Source: a virus
Strand: one strand, 5' to 3'
Length of the DNA: 59,180 bases
IMG/VR virus record: IMGVR_UViG_3300014501_000021
Span: 1-59,180 of that record
Shown: in pieces, positions 32,892 to 43,700 of the stretch
How the letters are laid out: each line of letters begins with the position of its first letter
Numbering within the stretch: the first letter of the stretch is position 1
Made by a program: the position numbers and the translations under genes
The notes under the pieces: generated by a model
Databases searched by the model: none
Told to the model about the DNA's origin: nothing
The model's input: the letters and a program-made list of their open reading frames with translations, nothing else

Positions 32892-35800
32892 TGGGAGTAA
32901 ATTACTCAACAGGAGTTGTATCTCCTAATACGGCTACGAGTGGACCGCCTAGCGGCTCACCTAGTGGACAACCATCGGACCAGGATGCATCTAGTCCGTT
33001 GCTAATCGACTATTTGAAAACTCGCTGCTATTTATATAAGTTTACTCCAAATATAGTCTATGGCGGCGCGAATGGTCAGCAGAATGTCGCTCCTACTTCT
33101 CTACAAAAGAATCTGAATGCTCAGGTAGCCTCTCAGCAGATAATGGCTAATACGTTAATAGCCCTTATGAATGCGTTGAATGGTATCGGACAAGTAACAT
33201 CGGCTACCAATCGTTTTGACACAAATATCGTAAATGCGGGTAATCTTCTTGCAGCATTTCTTAATCTTCCAAACGTTCAGAGCGGCAATCTAAACGTAGG
33301 TACTGCTACCCAACTCCCTATAGACCCTACGACTCTCTCGGAAGCCAACGCATTAAAGAATTGGTTCTTTACGGGCTCGGGGTTTACGTTTGGTGGTGGA
33401 AGTATCAATAGCTGGATCTCAGCTGTTACTAAGTGGCTAGCTGGTACTATTTATACCCTTCAGGTATCGATCGATACGGAGCAGTCACAGACTGCACCAC
33501 AGTTAGCGGCCCAGCAGCAGTTAATTGAAGGAGCCCTATCCCAATTTCAAGTTAGTCGATTCACTTATGATTTAAATGTCGCAGATTTAACTCGCTACGA
33601 TATTTCTAAATTCATGAGCGGGTATACTATTGACCAACAGTTGGGTAATGTTTCTGCAGTTGGTTTTATTAATGGCTCAGCTACGTTGCAGAACGCGATA
33701 ATCCCTCTGCAAGATTTACAACCGGTGCCTGGCCCTACAGCTGTTAGACGTCCGATCTTCTTCCCTAACGCTAATGGAGATTATCCTGGCTATACAAACG
33801 GGTTGCCAGTAGCGGCTGCTCTCAAAGCAAATAACCCTCCTATCCTGGATCCCATGTCGCAGGAACCGATATCGACTCTACAATCGGTGGGAGTAGGTAA
33901 CGAGAATTTAATAACACGCATAGCGATACTCCAGACTCTAGAAGATAACGGAGGAGGCAATGGCCCTCCTACAGGTATCCAGGGTTTTAATGATGCTTAT
34001 CTCGCTGACGCAGCTACAGTAGAGATAGCAATTCGTTTGCGGGGGATAAGTAACCCCAGAAAGAGAGAATTGATTGTCAAGTATTTTAGTACGGGTACTG
34101 TAGACGATGAACTCGTTCGTCTAGTAGCAGTAATCGGGTCCCAGCCGAGCTTATCTAATATGGTTGCAACCGCACAGTTGCAAGCGGGTCCTGCGTTAGG
34201 CTTACCTGGCTCACTCGCTAGCGCAACTACGTTAACAGCGGCGCAACAGAAAATCAAAAACAAGTTAACATCGAAGCCGGGGCAGGTAGGAAGTCAGCTT
34301 GATGATTTACAGCTCACTCTCTCAGATCCTAGAGTAGATGGTATTACGCTAGGCGACTTGATACAGAAGTACGATTTCTTTAGCATCTTCGTTTATAAAC
34401 ACGAAGTTTCTCCAGATGTCGTTGAAAGTACTGTACAGGGTATTACAAACGATCCTAACTTCTTCGATAAGGAATCGTTATTTATAGCGACTCCTGTTAC
34501 ATTCCTTTTAAATCAAGCCGACAATAGAAATTTCGCGATGTATAGCCCCGAGATCAACGGTTTCGTAGTAGAGACCTCTTATACCTCTACGCCCTCAAAT
34601 GTAAATACTATAACAGTCAATCTTATGGGTTCCATGGGATTGATGGGCGCAACAAAACGAGTGTACAACTCAACCATATTCCAGCAGTCCGTTTTCGATG
34701 CTGCAGAACTAATGGATAGCAGTATATTCAATCTTTATCAAAATTTATATCAGGGTAAGGATCCTTTACAGATTCTAACGATATTATTAGATAGTCTGTA
34801 CATGTTGCGCGTAGTATTTCCAAAACCTGCGCAACAAATCACATTAGATCCTATCGCGGCTCAAACTATCGCGACCAATTTGACGACTGCGGCGGCTAAC
34901 GCAGTACCTCCTGTTGCACCCGGAAGTGCTGCATTAACTACTGCGATTACTAACGCACAAGCGTTAGCGTTACAGCAATTACAATTAACAACGCTCGGTG
35001 GTAAGGTTCTTCATGATAATACGGGGAACCTATTTTCCTATTTTGATATCCTTAGCTTACGCGCCTTTGATCAATTCAACATGACGGGGGATGACGGAGT
35101 ATTTCTTGGACCGTTACATCTCTTCAACATGGCTTCATTCCTTTACGCCAACGTCATGCGCTCGAGAAAGTTTAATGTCAGAGTTGCTACGCAGGCTCAG
35201 GTAAATGAATTGGATCCGGAGTATGGTGGAGCAGGCGTTTCTCCGACAGGTACATTCCCTTATTATATTACGGAGAATGGTTCTGACTTAGGCGCCTTCC
35301 AGCCGTTTACTCCTACGGCAGGAGTTCTCACTTATCTGCCTAAGGAAGCAGATGGATCAGGTGGAAGCGTTTTAGAGATTAATCCTCTTATAGATACCTC
35401 TACTACAAATCCTGCGGCGACAGTTCCGCAAGCGCTAGCTTGGAAATCTTACTTCGTTTTCTTAACAGCAAGTCTGGGAAACTTCGTCGCCGATCTAAAA
35501 ACCCCTTTTGAAATAATGAATGATGTTGCCAATTCTTGTTATTTAGAATTGTATGAAACTCCAGGCGGCCGCTTTGTCTTTAGAACACCTCAGTACAATA
35601 ATAATATAGCATTGTACCAGCTTAATTCTCAGAGCGGAACGGTTACTAGTTCTGCTTCTCCGTCATTAGTAACAAGCGCTGGCGGCACGACAACTCTACA
35701 AACAACAACGTCTGAATCATTTCAGAGTGCGCACATGCTCACGTCGAGTGACATAATTGTTATCTCGACACAGTATAATCAAACCGTAAAAAATTTGATA

Positions 35801-36550
35801 TCTAAGCAAGCTATGGCTTACGGCGCAGATCTAATCGGCGTTCCTATTGAACAGCTGTATTACTTCTACAGTAACGGTAAGATGGTATCGCAGTATGGTC
35901 TATCATTAGGAAGTGCTGTTGAAAACCCCAACGTGAGAGCCATCCCTCGCGCTAAGTTGTTAGACGCTGACTTGACTTCTCAGAATTCTACATACATGAT
36001 GGGAGTATTCCATTACTGTCGTTTCTTCTTGGAATACACTAACATGAATAACTTTACGGCCACTATTACTGCTGTAGGAGATCCGGCTATCGAAGCGGGA
36101 CGTACCTATTTCGATATTGAGAATCAAAAGTTTGGGTATATAAGTCACGTGACTAAGGAATTGTCTGTGGGAAGTACTTATACGTGTACATTCCAGTTAA
36201 CTGCGGTTCGTGACGCATGTTACGGCGCTGTACCTGCTCCTCAGGGTAATGTTAATGCACAAGTACCTCTCGGAGTTCCGGTATTTCGCATATTGCCAGA
36301 GATGGAAGATTTTATTCCTAAATTTACGGGAAGCGTTGTGGATCTTCTCAATCTATCACCTATACAGTTTAGTAAAGCACCTCCGGTATCCGCAGCAAGC
36401 ATATTGGTGTACAATGGTCCTATAGGCCCTTCTGCAAATTCTTCCCAGAGTATGTCGTCAGCGGTACTAAATCCTTACAATTTGACGGCGCCGCAGCCTT
36501 CGATAAATGCCGCTTCTGTTCCTACTATGCAAGCAGGACCTCCTCAATAA
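32891..36550 (+). CDS. Baseplate hub protein (gp27/gpD-like C-terminal part), 1219 aa
   Basis: A very large protein. The N-terminal 170 residues are a Pro/Ser/Gln-rich segment and helices. The middle (about 400-640) includes mixed domains (DAYLADAATVEIAIRLRGIS). The C-terminal 250 residues carry hub features: IVISTQYNQTVKNLISKQAM, YFYSNGKMVSQYGLSLGSAV, and a GDPAIEAGRTYFDIENQKFG step followed by YISHVTKELSVGSTYTCTFQ, the strand pattern seen at the end of gp27/late-control gpD hub proteins. It lies right before the spike gene at 36554, which fits hub plus spike. It is far longer than the usual hub (about 350-450 residues), so extra domains are fused. Confidence 0.75.
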   Translation: MGVNYSTGVVSPNTATSGPPSGSPSGQPSDQDASSPLLIDYLKTRCYLYKFTPNIVYGGANGQQNVAPTSLQKNLNAQVASQQIMANTLIALMNALNGIGQVTSATNRFDTNIVNAGNLLAAFLNLPNVQSGNLNVGTATQLPIDPTTLSEANALKNWFFTGSGFTFGGGSINSWISAVTKWLAGTIYTLQVSIDTEQSQTAPQLAAQQQLIEGALSQFQVSRFTYDLNVADLTRYDISKFMSGYTIDQQLGNVSAVGFINGSATLQNAIIPLQDLQPVPGPTAVRRPIFFPNANGDYPGYTNGLPVAAALKANNPPILDPMSQEPISTLQSVGVGNENLITRIAILQTLEDNGGGNGPPTGIQGFNDAYLADAATVEIAIRLRGISNPRKRELIVKYFSTGTVDDELVRLVAVIGSQPSLSNMVATAQLQAGPALGLPGSLASATTLTAAQQKIKNKLTSKPGQVGSQLDDLQLTLSDPRVDGITLGDLIQKYDFFSIFVYKHEVSPDVVESTVQGITNDPNFFDKESLFIATPVTFLLNQADNRNFAMYSPEINGFVVETSYTSTPSNVNTITVNLMGSMGLMGATKRVYNSTIFQQSVFDAAELMDSSIFNLYQNLYQGKDPLQILTILLDSLYMLRVVFPKPAQQITLDPIAAQTIATNLTTAAANAVPPVAPGSAALTTAITNAQALALQQLQLTTLGGKVLHDNTGNLFSYFDILSLRAFDQFNMTGDDGVFLGPLHLFNMASFLYANVMRSRKFNVRVATQAQVNELDPEYGGAGVSPTGTFPYYITENGSDLGAFQPFTPTAGVLTYLPKEADGSGGSVLEINPLIDTSTTNPAATVPQALAWKSYFVFLTASLGNFVADLKTPFEIMNDVANSCYLELYETPGGRFVFRTPQYNNNIALYQLNSQSGTVTSSASPSLVTSAGGTTTLQTTTSESFQSAHMLTSSDIIVISTQYNQTVKNLISKQAMAYGADLIGVPIEQLYYFYSNGKMVSQYGLSLGSAVENPNVRAIPRAKLLDADLTSQNSTYMMGVFHYCRFFLEYTNMNNFTATITAVGDPAIEAGRTYFDIENQKFGYISHVTKELSVGSTYTCTFQLTAVRDACYGAVPAPQGNVNAQVPLGVPVFRILPEMEDFIPKFTGSVVDLLNLSPIQFSKAPPVSAASILVYNGPIGPSANSSQSMSSAVLNPYNLTAPQPSINAASVPTMQAGPPQ

Positions 36551-36553
36551 GAT

Positions 36554-37588
36554 ATGATAAAATGGTACGAAGGGGAAATTGTTTCGTATAATCCTTCCGG
36601 ATTTCAGACAACTCCGGTAGTGAGAGGTACTGTTCGCGAATTAACTCAGGGCGTAGAGATTCAGAACGTACAATTTCCATTACTTTCTGCTAATCAAATT
36701 AGACCAGCTGTAGGTACGAAAATTGCATTTTATCGCGACTCTGCTGCGACTGCGAAATTTGGATTTATTATAAGCGATCCATTACCTATCTTTTCTCCTA
36801 TTTATTATGACACAGCTGCTCTCGAGTCAGAGCAAGGCGCTACTGTTTTCGATTATGGCGAAGTAGCAATGGCCGCAGCAGGTATAAATACTGCAACATC
36901 ATTTAACCCTGGCGGCAAGATGTGGCTTAGAAATACGGGCGATGCTATGTTTATTTCTGGCTCAGGAGTACAGAGAATAAATGCTAGCGACTCTTCTAAC
37001 TCTATCGACATACAAGGTACTAATGTCGATATCTACGGAACAGGTAACCTACTACTAACTAACTTTTTTAATATCAAGAATACTCTAGGCATAACTACTT
37101 TGAGTCTGGGCCTCCGAAACCCTATCACAGGCATCGGTTATACCACTTTAGAGTGGAACGACGATGGTTCTTTTGACATGGGAGATTCGTTAGGTCTCTC
37201 TGGTATTAGTTATAATCTGATTGCGTCGCTGCCTCTCGTATCAGAAGTGCCTCAGATATCTTTGACTTCAGTACCTCTAGTATCCGAGTTGATTGTCAAT
37301 CCACTAGGTCTTACTGTCTTTGGGCCCAAAATATCTTTGTCGGGAATCATGACTATAGATGGAGCTACGACAATCACGGGTGATACGGATATTACGGGAG
37401 ACGTTAGTATTACTGGCGATACAGATATCGAGGGCTTGGTATCTATTAAAGGAGACGTAGCGATTGATGGAGACATAGGCCTCGTGGGCCTCTTGAGTAT
37501 TAATGAAGTTCCAGGCTTTACAGGATCGGTAACTATTGCCGGCGTCACTCTTGTTTACGATAGCGGCATTCTAATTGCGGTAACATAA
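36554..37588 (+). CDS. Baseplate spike protein with OB-fold and hexapeptide beta-helix, 344 aa
   Basis: Residues 1-75 look like the OB-fold of gpV/gp5-type spikes (IVSYNPSGFQTTPVVRGTVR; KIAFYRDSAATAKFGFIISD). A beta-rich middle follows. At about residues 268-320 there is a clear row of six-residue repeats, ITGDTD-ITGDVS-ITGDTD-IEGLVS-IKGDVA-IDGDIG, the signature of an intertwined triple-stranded beta-helix that forms a membrane-piercing needle. It directly follows the hub gene. No lysozyme domain or His-x-His iron site is apparent at the tip, which ends VYDSGILIAVT. Confidence 0.85.
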   Translation: MIKWYEGEIVSYNPSGFQTTPVVRGTVRELTQGVEIQNVQFPLLSANQIRPAVGTKIAFYRDSAATAKFGFIISDPLPIFSPIYYDTAALESEQGATVFDYGEVAMAAAGINTATSFNPGGKMWLRNTGDAMFISGSGVQRINASDSSNSIDIQGTNVDIYGTGNLLLTNFFNIKNTLGITTLSLGLRNPITGIGYTTLEWNDDGSFDMGDSLGLSGISYNLIASLPLVSEVPQISLTSVPLVSELIVNPLGLTVFGPKISLSGIMTIDGATTITGDTDITGDVSITGDTDIEGLVSIKGDVAIDGDIGLVGLLSINEVPGFTGSVTIAGVTLVYDSGILIAVT

Positions 37589-37589
37589 T

Positions 37590-38165
37590 ATGGGTTTAGA
37601 TATTCTAACAGCGGAGCTTCAGAATCTCCGCAAAAATCAAGCAGCTGCTAACAACGTAGGTTTTCTTTTAAACATCGCAAACCTACTTTGTCTCGATGAA
37701 TTTTTAGCATTCTTAGCTCAGCATATAACCGTCCTCACCGCATTTAAGAATATGTTGAATGCTATGATTGCTACCGCGGCTGCTCAGATCGCACTTCTCA
37801 ATGTAGTTGTTGCAGAACTTGAAGCAGCCAATACAATTTTAGAAACTTTTATCAATATCTTTAAATCGGCATTAACAGCTGCACAATCTAAGTTGCAATT
37901 ATTTCCTTTTAACAATCCTAATTTTATACAGTGTCCGCCGGTTCAGTTTATTGAATCAGCTATAGCATCTGTTCTTCCGTCGCCTTCAAGTGCTTTCGCG
38001 AAACTATATAAACAGAGTTTAGCGGATATTAACGAAATGCAATATCGTCTTATTTTGAATGGTAAACAAATACAACAATTAACTCAAAAGATAGCACAGC
38101 TTCAGGCACAGGTTCTTGCGTGGCAAGCTATCGTAAATGCTATCGCGGCACAATTCCACGCATAA
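37590..38165 (+). CDS. Helical coiled-coil baseplate-region protein, 191 aa
   Basis: Starts one base after the spike stop. The sequence is almost all helix: AAAQIALLNVVVAELEAANT and LTQKIAQLQAQVLAWQAIVN are heptad-like. A short loop with cysteine (FIQCPPVQFIESAIASVLPS) divides two long helices. It sits between spike and gp25-like wedge protein, so it is probably a baseplate or assembly factor. No family recognised. Strong Leu/Ala/Gln bias may allow trimer or hexamer bundles. Confidence 0.65.
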   Translation: MGLDILTAELQNLRKNQAAANNVGFLLNIANLLCLDEFLAFLAQHITVLTAFKNMLNAMIATAAAQIALLNVVVAELEAANTILETFINIFKSALTAAQSKLQLFPFNNPNFIQCPPVQFIESAIASVLPSPSSAFAKLYKQSLADINEMQYRLILNGKQIQQLTQKIAQLQAQVLAWQAIVNAIAAQFHA

Positions 38166-38174
38166 GGAGAATAA

Positions 38175-38651
38175 ATGGATTTTCTTTTACAGACGCTTCA
38201 AAATTATAATGATCCTTATAGTAATCCTGTTTCGAATGCTTTATCCAATACATTTTGGGGTCAAGGCACAAACGATCTAATTGTCGACACTACGGGCGAT
38301 TTTGCTACGGTGGACGGCCTTAACAATTTGGCCCAATCGATGATGAAGATTATTACAACCGAGAGGGGCGCTAATATATTCACACCGATGTACGGCTCTA
38401 CTCTTAACGATTTTGTCGGCGCCGACATTAATATCGATGAGCTTAGAGCTAACGTTAAGACCGACATGATTGACACTCTTCGTATATACCAGTTTATTAA
38501 TCAAGGAAATCCAGATCTAAATGAGCAGATCGATACGTTACAGTCTCTTGCTGTCAACTTAATCCCAGGAATTAACGGAATTAACGTTAGTTTTCAAGTA
38601 ATTACTCGGTCGGGACTCCAAGCGGGTAGTACTATACAAGTCGAAGGATAA
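38175..38651 (+). CDS. Baseplate wedge protein, gp25/gpW-like, 158 aa
   Basis: AAGGAG lies 8 bases before the ATG. The central segment, NLAQSMMKIITTERGANIFT followed by PMYGSTLNDFVGADINID, is the gp25/gpW (GPW_gp25) pattern, in which a helix ending with ERG is followed by a P-x-YGS-L motif. It then continues with NVKTDMIDTLRIYQFINQGN and a closing strand. These proteins anchor sheath to baseplate wedges and are conserved in contractile injection systems. It is next to the J-like wedge gene at 38655, the standard pairing. Confidence 0.85.
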   Translation: MDFLLQTLQNYNDPYSNPVSNALSNTFWGQGTNDLIVDTTGDFATVDGLNNLAQSMMKIITTERGANIFTPMYGSTLNDFVGADINIDELRANVKTDMIDTLRIYQFINQGNPDLNEQIDTLQSLAVNLIPGINGINVSFQVITRSGLQAGSTIQVEG

Positions 38652-38654
38652 TCT

Positions 38655-40109
38655 ATGATTCGCACGGTAACTCAAGTAATTAACAGCGCTGTTTCATATA
38701 TCCAAGGCGTCATCCCTGGACTATCTCTTTTGGCAGGTACTGTCGGCAGAGATGTCGTAGTTGAATCCCCCGCTCAAGAATTTGGATTAGTATGGACCGA
38801 GCTGGGCCGCGTTGAGTCTATGCAGCTTATGAATGATCCTACAGCATTCATTAATAATGAGCTTGACGACTTAGCTTCTAGCTTTGGATTAACGAGAAAT
38901 CCCGGTACTGCTTCACAGGGTTCAGCAATTTTTGCGCTTACTACTTTCTCGACAGCATCTTCCAATGTTGTCATTCCTGTCGGTACCGATATCTCTACTC
39001 AGTCTAGTCTTTCTAATAATGTAGTAATTTCTTTCGTGACTACCGCAACAGCTACTTTCGTGGCCGCGAACGCTAGTGAATATTTTAACCCGCTTGATGG
39101 TTTGTATGAATTAACGGTGCCTATCCAAGCCTCCGCAATAGGATCTGCTAGCAACGTCGCGGCTGATACTATCACGGTGTTAACAACTTCTATTCCAGGT
39201 GGCCCTACTGTTAACAACCCTAATCAAACAGCGGGAGGAAGCGATGCGGAATCAGACGCGTCACTGCTATCTCGTATTCAAACTAAGCTAGCGGGTACTG
39301 CTATGGGTACGCCTAACGGCATCCTTAGCTTTGTCGACGCCAACCCTAACGTTATAGCCTCTTTACTTGTTGGCCCAACGGATCCACTATTAGTGCGTAG
39401 CTCGTATGGTAACGCTGCTGACGTATATATCATTGGAGATATTCCAACGCCTGTCACAGAGAGCCAGACGTACATAGCGGGTATTAACACTTACGTGTTG
39501 GAGCAACAGCCTGTAGAGGCTGGGTCTGTTAATTCTATTATTCTTGGAACCGTTGGCGGCGTAGCGTTCAATTTTATACAGAATACTAACTTCGTAGTTA
39601 ACCAAGATAATACGACGTCGTATGGAGGATCGTCATCCGCCCAGACTTCTATTACGTTTCTTGGTTCGCCTTTTCCGGACGCCAACACCGCTTTCACAGT
39701 TAACTATTCTATCAATAGTTTAATCGTTACGTTGCAGACTGCAATCAATTCAGACGCTAACCAGATCATCGGTACGAATATTTTGATAAGAGAGGCTATC
39801 GAAATTCTTGTTAACGTTGGTGCCTACATTACTGTCTACCCTGGTTTCACAAAAGCGAATGTAACTGCCGCCGCAGAAAATAACGTTGAAACTTTGTTGA
39901 ATACATCGACGTTAGGAACGTCAATTAGTGAGTCCGATATTATTGCGACTATCCAAGATACGCCAGGAGTGCAGGCGGTTCAGATACCTATCTCCATAGA
40001 AATATCAACTCCTACGATGCCGACGTTTACATCCGTCTCTACGCTTACAACTGCAGAGAACGAATATCTGCGACCGAACCCTGCGCCTAACTCAATAGCA
40101 ATTACTTAA
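38655..40109 (+). CDS. Baseplate J-like wedge protein (gp6/gpJ family), 484 aa
   Basis: Three bases after the gp25-like gene. Baseplate-J features: an N-terminal helical domain with NNELDDLASSFGLTRNPGTA, the VIPVGTDISTQSSLSNNVVI strand, the AIGSASNVAADTITVLTTSI segment that typically follows GxxGNV, then GGSDAESDASLLSRIQTKLA (the conserved GG-D-ES-D-LR/R region) and a C-terminal domain with ILVNVGAYITVYPGFTKANV. In T4 and P2-like phages this protein forms the wedge ring that opens on contraction. Two or three inserted residues aside, its length fits the family. Confidence 0.9.
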   Translation: MIRTVTQVINSAVSYIQGVIPGLSLLAGTVGRDVVVESPAQEFGLVWTELGRVESMQLMNDPTAFINNELDDLASSFGLTRNPGTASQGSAIFALTTFSTASSNVVIPVGTDISTQSSLSNNVVISFVTTATATFVAANASEYFNPLDGLYELTVPIQASAIGSASNVAADTITVLTTSIPGGPTVNNPNQTAGGSDAESDASLLSRIQTKLAGTAMGTPNGILSFVDANPNVIASLLVGPTDPLLVRSSYGNAADVYIIGDIPTPVTESQTYIAGINTYVLEQQPVEAGSVNSIILGTVGGVAFNFIQNTNFVVNQDNTTSYGGSSSAQTSITFLGSPFPDANTAFTVNYSINSLIVTLQTAINSDANQIIGTNILIREAIEILVNVGAYITVYPGFTKANVTAAAENNVETLLNTSTLGTSISESDIIATIQDTPGVQAVQIPISIEISTPTMPTFTSVSTLTTAENEYLRPNPAPNSIAIT

Positions 40110-40121
40110 CGAGGATCTAAA

Positions 40122-40739
40122 ATGGCTCTATTAACTCTTAATCCTGTTCCAATTCTATCCACTAGCCTTGTAACAGAATTTGATCAACACACTTTTACTC
40201 CGACATCATATACTTTCCAGCTATATGTTGTGCCTAGCGATGGGGTTGTCTTCTTGCAGGAAGACCCACTGCAGATAAGCCAGAGTATCCCTACAGGAGT
40301 AACTGTTACGGAAACGTCTGGTACTAATGTTGGAACCATGATTGAGGTTACGACAGCGCCAGGTCCTGGCCAATTTCAGGTTAATTATTTTAACGGTTCC
40401 ATACTGTTTAGTATTGCCGTTGGAGGAGACGCAGGAGCCACAGTTGCCGTTTCATATGAAGGAATAGGATCCGTCGTCTTAGCGGAGACTATTAACAATA
40501 TGAATAGTTATCTAATCCCTGCGTACAACTTCGCCGCTACTATCAATCCTTCTAACGACTTGACGAACTTTACTTTTACTAATGTTACGGTTACAGGAAC
40601 TCTTATCGCTGAAGTTAAAGATGTAGAAGCGGTGCTTTCTATGGATCCTGTCTCTCCAGCAGTAGGGCAGATCTGGTTTAATACGACCGACGCTCAATTT
40701 AAAGGATGGAATGGTGCTGCTGTTGTAATCTTAGGATAA
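40122..40739 (+). CDS. Baseplate-region beta protein, 205 aa
   Basis: A GAGG site precedes the ATG. Residues 1-110 form a beta module (YTFQLYVVPSDGVVFLQEDP; QFQVNYFNGSILFSIAVGGD; TVAVSYEG) related to the GQFTVNFxTGxLTFN module in the fibres and in the 40741 protein. Residues 115-205 contain LAETINNMNSYLIPAYNFAA, a second strand-rich part, and a short end (AVGQIWFNTTDAQFKGWNGA), which is a common fibre-terminal motif. It sits between J-like and tail-protein-I-like genes. Probably a baseplate-attached protein; the exact role is unknown. Confidence 0.65.
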   Translation: MALLTLNPVPILSTSLVTEFDQHTFTPTSYTFQLYVVPSDGVVFLQEDPLQISQSIPTGVTVTETSGTNVGTMIEVTTAPGPGQFQVNYFNGSILFSIAVGGDAGATVAVSYEGIGSVVLAETINNMNSYLIPAYNFAATINPSNDLTNFTFTNVTVTGTLIAEVKDVEAVLSMDPVSPAVGQIWFNTTDAQFKGWNGAAVVILG

Positions 40740-40740
40740 T

Positions 40741-43700
40741 ATGTCCTTATACTCAACAATTCTATATACTGGTCCCTACGGCCCTACCAATCTCTATACA
40801 GGTAGCGGAGGAGACCAACTTCAAGACCTCGATTTCTACAGAACAGAAGCCGACGGCGAATACGTATTTCACTGGACATTTTTACAGTCTTTTATAAGTC
40901 CGGCGATCGATAATCTTGATTATGAATTGCAGTTGGATACAAACGAAGATTTTACGTTACCTACTTCTTTTGAAACATTCACTGAAACACCTATAAATAT
41001 TATTGCTCAGGGTTTTTCTGAGTCAGCCGTATACGCTGCGACAAATGCGAGTGGAGAGATTTTATATTTCCAGATTGACGGCGATGGATTTAGAAATATT
41101 ACGCTCGGAGTTGATGTAGGCGGAGCAGCTGTTGCTGCGGATATTCAAGCTAAGGTGAAAGCGTTAACCGCTAATAACCCTGCCCTGCAGGCATCTTATT
41201 CTAATTTTACCGCTGTATTCAATGTTACCCATAACACATACACGTTGACATCAGGCGGTACATCATACACAAGTCAAGTCACTGTATATCCTGGCCCTGC
41301 AGCTTCATTATTATACTTGGGCCGTTCTAACGGAGGATATGAGATAAGAGGAAATACTTATATCTTATCACAGCTTCCCGGCGGAATCTTGTCAGTAACA
41401 GATAGCTCTGGGCTAGTTTACCTTGACGTTTCACAGACTACAAATAGTCCTGCGCCGGGGCAGTACGTTACGAGCTTACCTCTGGGGCAGATATCCTTTA
41501 ACTCTGTAAATGTTCCCGACACAATAACTGTTGTCTATTACCCGTCTACAAGCGCGCCTATTCTTGACTACCAAGATGGTAACGTAGAGAAGGGTTTTAC
41601 TGTTCCGGTACCTTCGCGAATAGCTAGTGCTCCCGTTGTCTTCTACGCTCGAGTAGCTATCAAGCAAGGTAACTCGCTAGGCCCTTGGTCGGATACTCTG
41701 AAGGTATTAACGATCCCGAACGTCATATTGGAAACTGCCAGCCGTCTGTTAAATGCGCTTCCAGATTTTCATGTATATCCTACTGACGATCAATTTAGAC
41801 TTGCGCGTTCTCTTGTTGACGGAATAATCTATGCGCCGGGTAATAGCGTACCTCTGCCTAATTACTTGAGTAATATTGCTAAAGTATACATGGCTTATGC
41901 TAATGAATTCGATACAGAGTATCTTGAAAAAGAAAACTGCATAAGAGATGTTAGACAGGATAGGGTACGAGACGACCGCATTGGTCCTATCCTAGGATCT
42001 TTATATAAGTACCCACAGCCTGCTAACATGGTTAATGTGGATTATCGTTTAATTCTCAGCAACATGAAAGCGGCATCGTTAGACGGTGCTACGTACGAAG
42101 CGGTTAAGCTGGTTGGCGCAGCATTTACTGGAGTCGATCCGACAATATTCCCAATATCAAAAATCCTTAATTTTATAACAGCGGGATTTGATCCAGAGAA
42201 TACTGGCCCTTTTTATGATGGAAATGTCCAGAATATAACTGTTAATTCTAGCTTCCAAGCAACGCTCACTAATGGGACTGCAAACGATCCGATTATTCCT
42301 GGATCGCTTATATCGGGCCCTGAGTCGCTTGTTGCCGTAACGCCGACGATACCGTTAACGTCTCCCTATACTATTACGCTATCGCCTACTCCGGCTAGCG
42401 TTCCTACTATACCTGGGTATACTTTTGTATCCACCACAACATTAGCTAATACGGAAACAGATGTTATTAGCAATACCTTTCCGTACATTATTACTTTACA
42501 GTTTCCGCCTCTTAATATCCCTACGATTTCGGGATACTCATATACAACAGGGGTTCCTTCGCCCACGCAGTTTACTGTTAATTTTACCACAGGCGTTGTC
42601 ACGTTTAACGCGGCGGTTGCGAATACATCCGTTACACCGTCATACTTGTATGCCTCTGCGCTGCCATTATCTGGACAATTTAACGTTAACTTTTTAACAG
42701 GTGTTCTTACGTTCAATGCCGCTCAGGCGGGAATGACTCCTTCGATTACGTACATACCGAATTATCTTAGTGTTCTTTCCGGAGAGACTCTCACAATTAA
42801 CGTCGATAGCCTTGGCCCGCAAACTGTCACATTGGAAGGAGGGCCGTATACAACTAAGGATCAGGTTGCTGCAGCTATCGAAGCGGCTGTACAAGCTCTC
42901 GGAGCTCCTCCAGCGGTTACCTTCTTAGGCCTTTTAGCATACTCTACTATCACTAACGTTGGTTTTACTGTAGTCACAGGGGATGTAGATTTATACCCAG
43001 GTACTTCTGTAACAGGTTTTCCTCCTGGAACTTTCTCTGGTACGTTAAATATAGCAAATCCGGTTGCGCAAAACGCAATGACGGTAGCTACCGCAAAGTA
43101 TACTTCAGGACAAACTGCAGGTCTCGCGGGTACTACAATTCCTTCAGTACTTGATGGACAGACTCTAGTGCCGGGAGCGTATCAGTTTGCGTCGGGTGCT
43201 GCGACGTTAGCGGCGTCTGGTAACGCGTCTATGACGTTCAACGGTGCAGGTAATTACATTATATACACCGCGAGTACTCTTAAGACAGGAGCTGGCGGAA
43301 CAGCTACTATGAATCTTACGGGTGGAGCTACTGCGGCTAATATCTTATGGGTAGTTGGATCATCTGCTACTCTTAATATCACTAATGCAGGTGCAGGAAC
43401 CTTTGAAGGCAATGTAATCGCGCAAGCGAGCATTACTACAAACGGCGGAACGATAGATGGGTCACTATCGGCTCTTACAGGTGCGATCACTATTAGTAAT
43501 GCTACTGCGGTGCTGGGCGCAGGCGGCCCCGTTTCTCCTAGTGAAGAAACGGCCTATACGGACTTCTTGGCTAATTATAATTCTGCTACAGATCAATACA
43601 CTCTTATTTCCGGAAATCAGAACCCCACATCGACTAGCACTGTTGTTGTGACGGGAGGTACTGCTGCCACCCAGTTAAGCCTATTAGCAGGTGATGGAGC

